Made by a program: the position numbers and the translations under genes. DNA of 8,106 nucleotides from the NCBI GenBank assembly GCA_030668045.1, contig DAOUUR010000083.1:1-8106 (forward strand). Direction: 5' to 3'. How positions within the stretch are numbered: position 1 is the first letter of the stretch; every line of letters begins with the position of its first letter. The notes below the pieces were generated by a model. The model ran no database searches. It saw only the letters and a list, made by a program, of their open reading frames with translations, and was not told where the DNA came from. This document shows positions 5,991 through 8,106 of this stretch, piece by piece. The stretch is from a bacterium. Lineage in GTDB: Bacteria > Zixibacteria > MSB-5A5 > GN15 > FEB-12.

Positions 5991-8106
5991 ATGAGCAAAA
6001 TTGTACTAAAATCAGATCGGACAGAGCGTCAGGTCGACTCGAAAATTGAAACGCTGAAAACGCGATTTGTCGCCGCTGATTCGCGGGCCGAGACGCAAGA
6101 TGCAAAGCTGGACGCCGCAGCGGCAGAGTCTGTACAGCCGGGGTTGCTGCGCACCCTTGGAGCGATTACCGAATGCAATCGCGCTCTGCTTGATGCCACA
6201 GACGAAACTAGGCTCTTCAGAGAAATTTGTCGAATCGTAGTTGAAGTCGGTGGCCATTGCATGGCTTGGGTCGGTCTGGCCGAGCACGACGACCGTAAGA
6301 CCGTTCGGCCAATTACCTCTGCTGGATTCGAAAACGACTACCTCGACAGTGTCAACATCACTTGGGATGACTCCCCCCACGAGCGTGGGCTAGCCGGAAC
6401 GGCAATTCGAACCGGCCAGCCGTGTGTCGCCCGGAATATCCTGACCGATCCGGCTTTTGCTCCCTGGCGGGCAGCCGCTATCAAGCGTGGCTACGCCTCT
6501 TCTCTGTCTATGCCAATAAAAACCAACGATGAGATCATCGGGGCGCTCAACATCTACTCCAAGGAAGATGAACGTTTCGATGAAGACGAAGTCGATCTGC
6601 TACGGGGACTGACAGACAGCCTGGCTTATGGTATAGCTGCTCTCAGAGAAAAACAAGCACGCGAGGCAGGTATCCGCCGGCAGGAATTCGTCATCAGCAT
6701 ACTCGATCGCATCAATCAACCCTCAACCGAGATTAGCTCAATTCGCGATGTCCTGAAAATGATCCATGACCATACCGGCTTTGAGGCGGTCGGCATCAGG
6801 CTTAAAAAAGATGATGACTTTCCCTACTACGAGACGTTGGGATTTCCGGCCGATTTTGTTGAAGCTGAAAATCAGCTCTGTGCCCGGGATAACAATGGAG
6901 AGATCATTCGTCAACCAGATGGCAATCCGTACCTTGAATGTATGTGTGGTAATATCATCTGCGGCCGGTTTGATCCTGCTCTTCCGTTCTTTAGTGAGCA
7001 TGGAAGCTTCTGGACCAGTTCAACTACCCAGCTGCTCGCTTCGACTTCGGAAGAAGACCGCCAAGCTCACACTCGCAACCGCTGTAACGGTGAGGGATAT
7101 GAGTCGGTGGCCCTGATTCCTTTGCACACAGGAGAGAAGATAGTCGGGCTACTTCAACTGAACGACAAGCGAAAGAATATGCTATCGTCGGAACTGATTG
7201 AGTTTTTCGAGGGAATCGCTACCAGTATTGGAATAGGTCTGGCCCGTCAGGCAGCCGAAGAGGCCTTACGCCTAAAATCACACGACCTCGGCGAACGGGT
7301 CAAAGAACTATCCTGCCTCTATAACGTCGCGTACTTGATGCAGTTTCCTGAAGTAACCGTAGATCGAGTCATGCAGGGAATTGTCGAGCAGCTTCCGTCT
7401 TCGTATCAGTATTCCGAGATAACATGCTGTCGCGCCACTCTTAATGGAAAAATCTACACTACCGATGGCTTCAGAGTGACCAAATGGCGGCAGGCCGCTG
7501 ATATCTATATCGCTGAGGATCTGGTAGGGTCGCTCGAAGTTTTCTATCTTGAAGAGACGCTGGATGCATTTGAAGGGCCGTTCTATCAGGAGAAACGTAA
7601 TCTGATCGAGATACTGGTTTCGCAGATCGGCGATTTTATCAAGCACCGGCAAACCGAGGATACTTTGCGGGAGTCATCTAAAATCATCAGCAAGAGTTCT
7701 GCGGTGGCATTTCTCTGGAAGAACGCAGAGGGGTGGCCGGTCGAATATGTTTCCGAGAATATCAAAAGGCTGTTGGGTTACACAGCCGAAGATTTCACCT
7801 CCGGTAAAGTATCATACGCTGAAATAGTTCATTCGGAAGATATTGAAAGAGTTGGCGAGGAAGTTACCCGGTATTCCAAAGATAAGGAAATAGCAAATTT
7901 TGTGCACCAGCCGTACCGCATTATGACCATAAGCGGAGAAGTCAGGTGGATTGACGACCAGACAAACATTCGTCGGGATGAGAGCGGGCAGATTACCCAT
8001 TACCAGGGTGTCGTTCAGGACATAACCGAACGCAAGCAAGCCGAGGAGGCTCTCTTGCAAGCCAACGAAATGCTGGATAGTGAACGGGAAGCTCTCAAAG
8101 AGAAAA
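5991..8106 (+). CDS. Multi-domain GAF-GAF-GAF-PAS signalling protein, 3'-truncated by window edge
   Basis: Frame 3 is open from ATG 5991 to the last base (705 residues visible, no stop). The preceding in-frame stop is TAA 5934-5936. No Shine-Dalgarno precedes the ATG; TTG 5961 is the only other plausible start and has none either. After a charged helical lead (1-60), a classic GAF domain spans about 72-218 (MAWVGLAEHDDRKTVRP, GLAGTAIRTGQPCVARNILTD, LSMPIKTNDEIIGALNIYS). A second GAF, at about 234-418, contains a cysteine motif (ECMCGNIICGRFDP) and ends with RNRCNGEGYESVALIPL and GLLQLNDKRK. A third GAF-like module lies at about 434-553 (KELSCLYNVAYLM, EITCCRA, GSLEVFYLEE). A PAS_3/PAC-type domain occupies about 566-680 (WPVEYVSENIKRLLGYTAEDF, YRIMTISGEVRWIDD, YQGVVQDITERKQAEEAL). 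The visible part ends in a coiled-coil linker (ANEMLDSEREALKEK). No membrane segment is seen, so it should be a cytoplasmic sensor. The output domain is outside the window: a histidine kinase is most likely, but a diguanylate cyclase or a LuxR-type DNA-binding end is also compatible. Ligands are unknown. Confidence 0.9.
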   Translation, partial: MSKIVLKSDRTERQVDSKIETLKTRFVAADSRAETQDAKLDAAAAESVQPGLLRTLGAITECNRALLDATDETRLFREICRIVVEVGGHCMAWVGLAEHDDRKTVRPITSAGFENDYLDSVNITWDDSPHERGLAGTAIRTGQPCVARNILTDPAFAPWRAAAIKRGYASSLSMPIKTNDEIIGALNIYSKEDERFDEDEVDLLRGLTDSLAYGIAALREKQAREAGIRRQEFVISILDRINQPSTEISSIRDVLKMIHDHTGFEAVGIRLKKDDDFPYYETLGFPADFVEAENQLCARDNNGEIIRQPDGNPYLECMCGNIICGRFDPALPFFSEHGSFWTSSTTQLLASTSEEDRQAHTRNRCNGEGYESVALIPLHTGEKIVGLLQLNDKRKNMLSSELIEFFEGIATSIGIGLARQAAEEALRLKSHDLGERVKELSCLYNVAYLMQFPEVTVDRVMQGIVEQLPSSYQYSEITCCRATLNGKIYTTDGFRVTKWRQAADIYIAEDLVGSLEVFYLEETLDAFEGPFYQEKRNLIEILVSQIGDFIKHRQTEDTLRESSKIISKSSAVAFLWKNAEGWPVEYVSENIKRLLGYTAEDFTSGKVSYAEIVHSEDIERVGEEVTRYSKDKEIANFVHQPYRIMTISGEVRWIDDQTNIRRDESGQITHYQGVVQDITERKQAEEALLQANEMLDSEREALKEK

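Noticed and set aside
6012..6380. 122-codon - strand frame at the start of the GAF/PAS gene
   Set aside because: It is antisense to a textbook GAF domain and resembles no family.
6766..7116. 116-codon + strand frame inside the GAF/PAS gene
   Set aside because: It is in another frame of the second GAF domain, whose own frame has strong family motifs; this one has none.

Overview
The window comes from a bacterium of moderate GC content. It carries three large protein genes, all on the + strand, and the two outer ones are cut by the window edges. In order they are: the C-terminal part of a membrane-anchored Ser/Thr protein kinase with a very long TPR tail (1-3192); a complete polytopic YfhO-family membrane protein (3354-5837); and the N-terminal 705 residues of a cytoplasmic multi-GAF/PAS signalling protein (5991 to the right edge). 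I see no RNA gene, mobile element, CRISPR array or tRNA. The two gaps are short (161 and 153 nt).

Source organism: the gene types suggest an environmental bacterium, possibly of the FCB superphylum (for example Zixibacteria-, Bacteroidetes- or Ignavibacteria-like). The pointers are a kinase/FlgO-TolB-like/TPR fusion, a YfhO protein of the FCB style, and a candidate promoter that also fits the Bacteroidetes -33/-7 pattern. This is inference from family resemblance; no phylogenetic marker is present.

Layout and logic: the kinase would phosphorylate proteins in the cytoplasm while exposing about 960 residues of FlgO/TolB-like and TPR sequence outside the membrane, probably for protein binding. 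The YfhO protein resembles GT-C glycosyltransferases that act on lipid-linked sugars at the outer face of the membrane. The third protein should sense small molecules or redox state through GAF and PAS domains and pass this to an output domain beyond the window. The three products do not form a recognised pathway. The first gap holds a candidate promoter and a clear Shine-Dalgarno for the YfhO gene, plus an 8-nt segment complementary to that Shine-Dalgarno. The second gap holds one stem-loop without a U-tract.

Nothing here amounts to strong evidence for an undescribed system. The points most worth a second look are a cysteine cluster in the second GAF domain, the possible masking of the YfhO ribosome site on readthrough transcripts, the dual-consensus promoter, and a marked arginine-codon difference between the TPR tail and the neighbouring genes.
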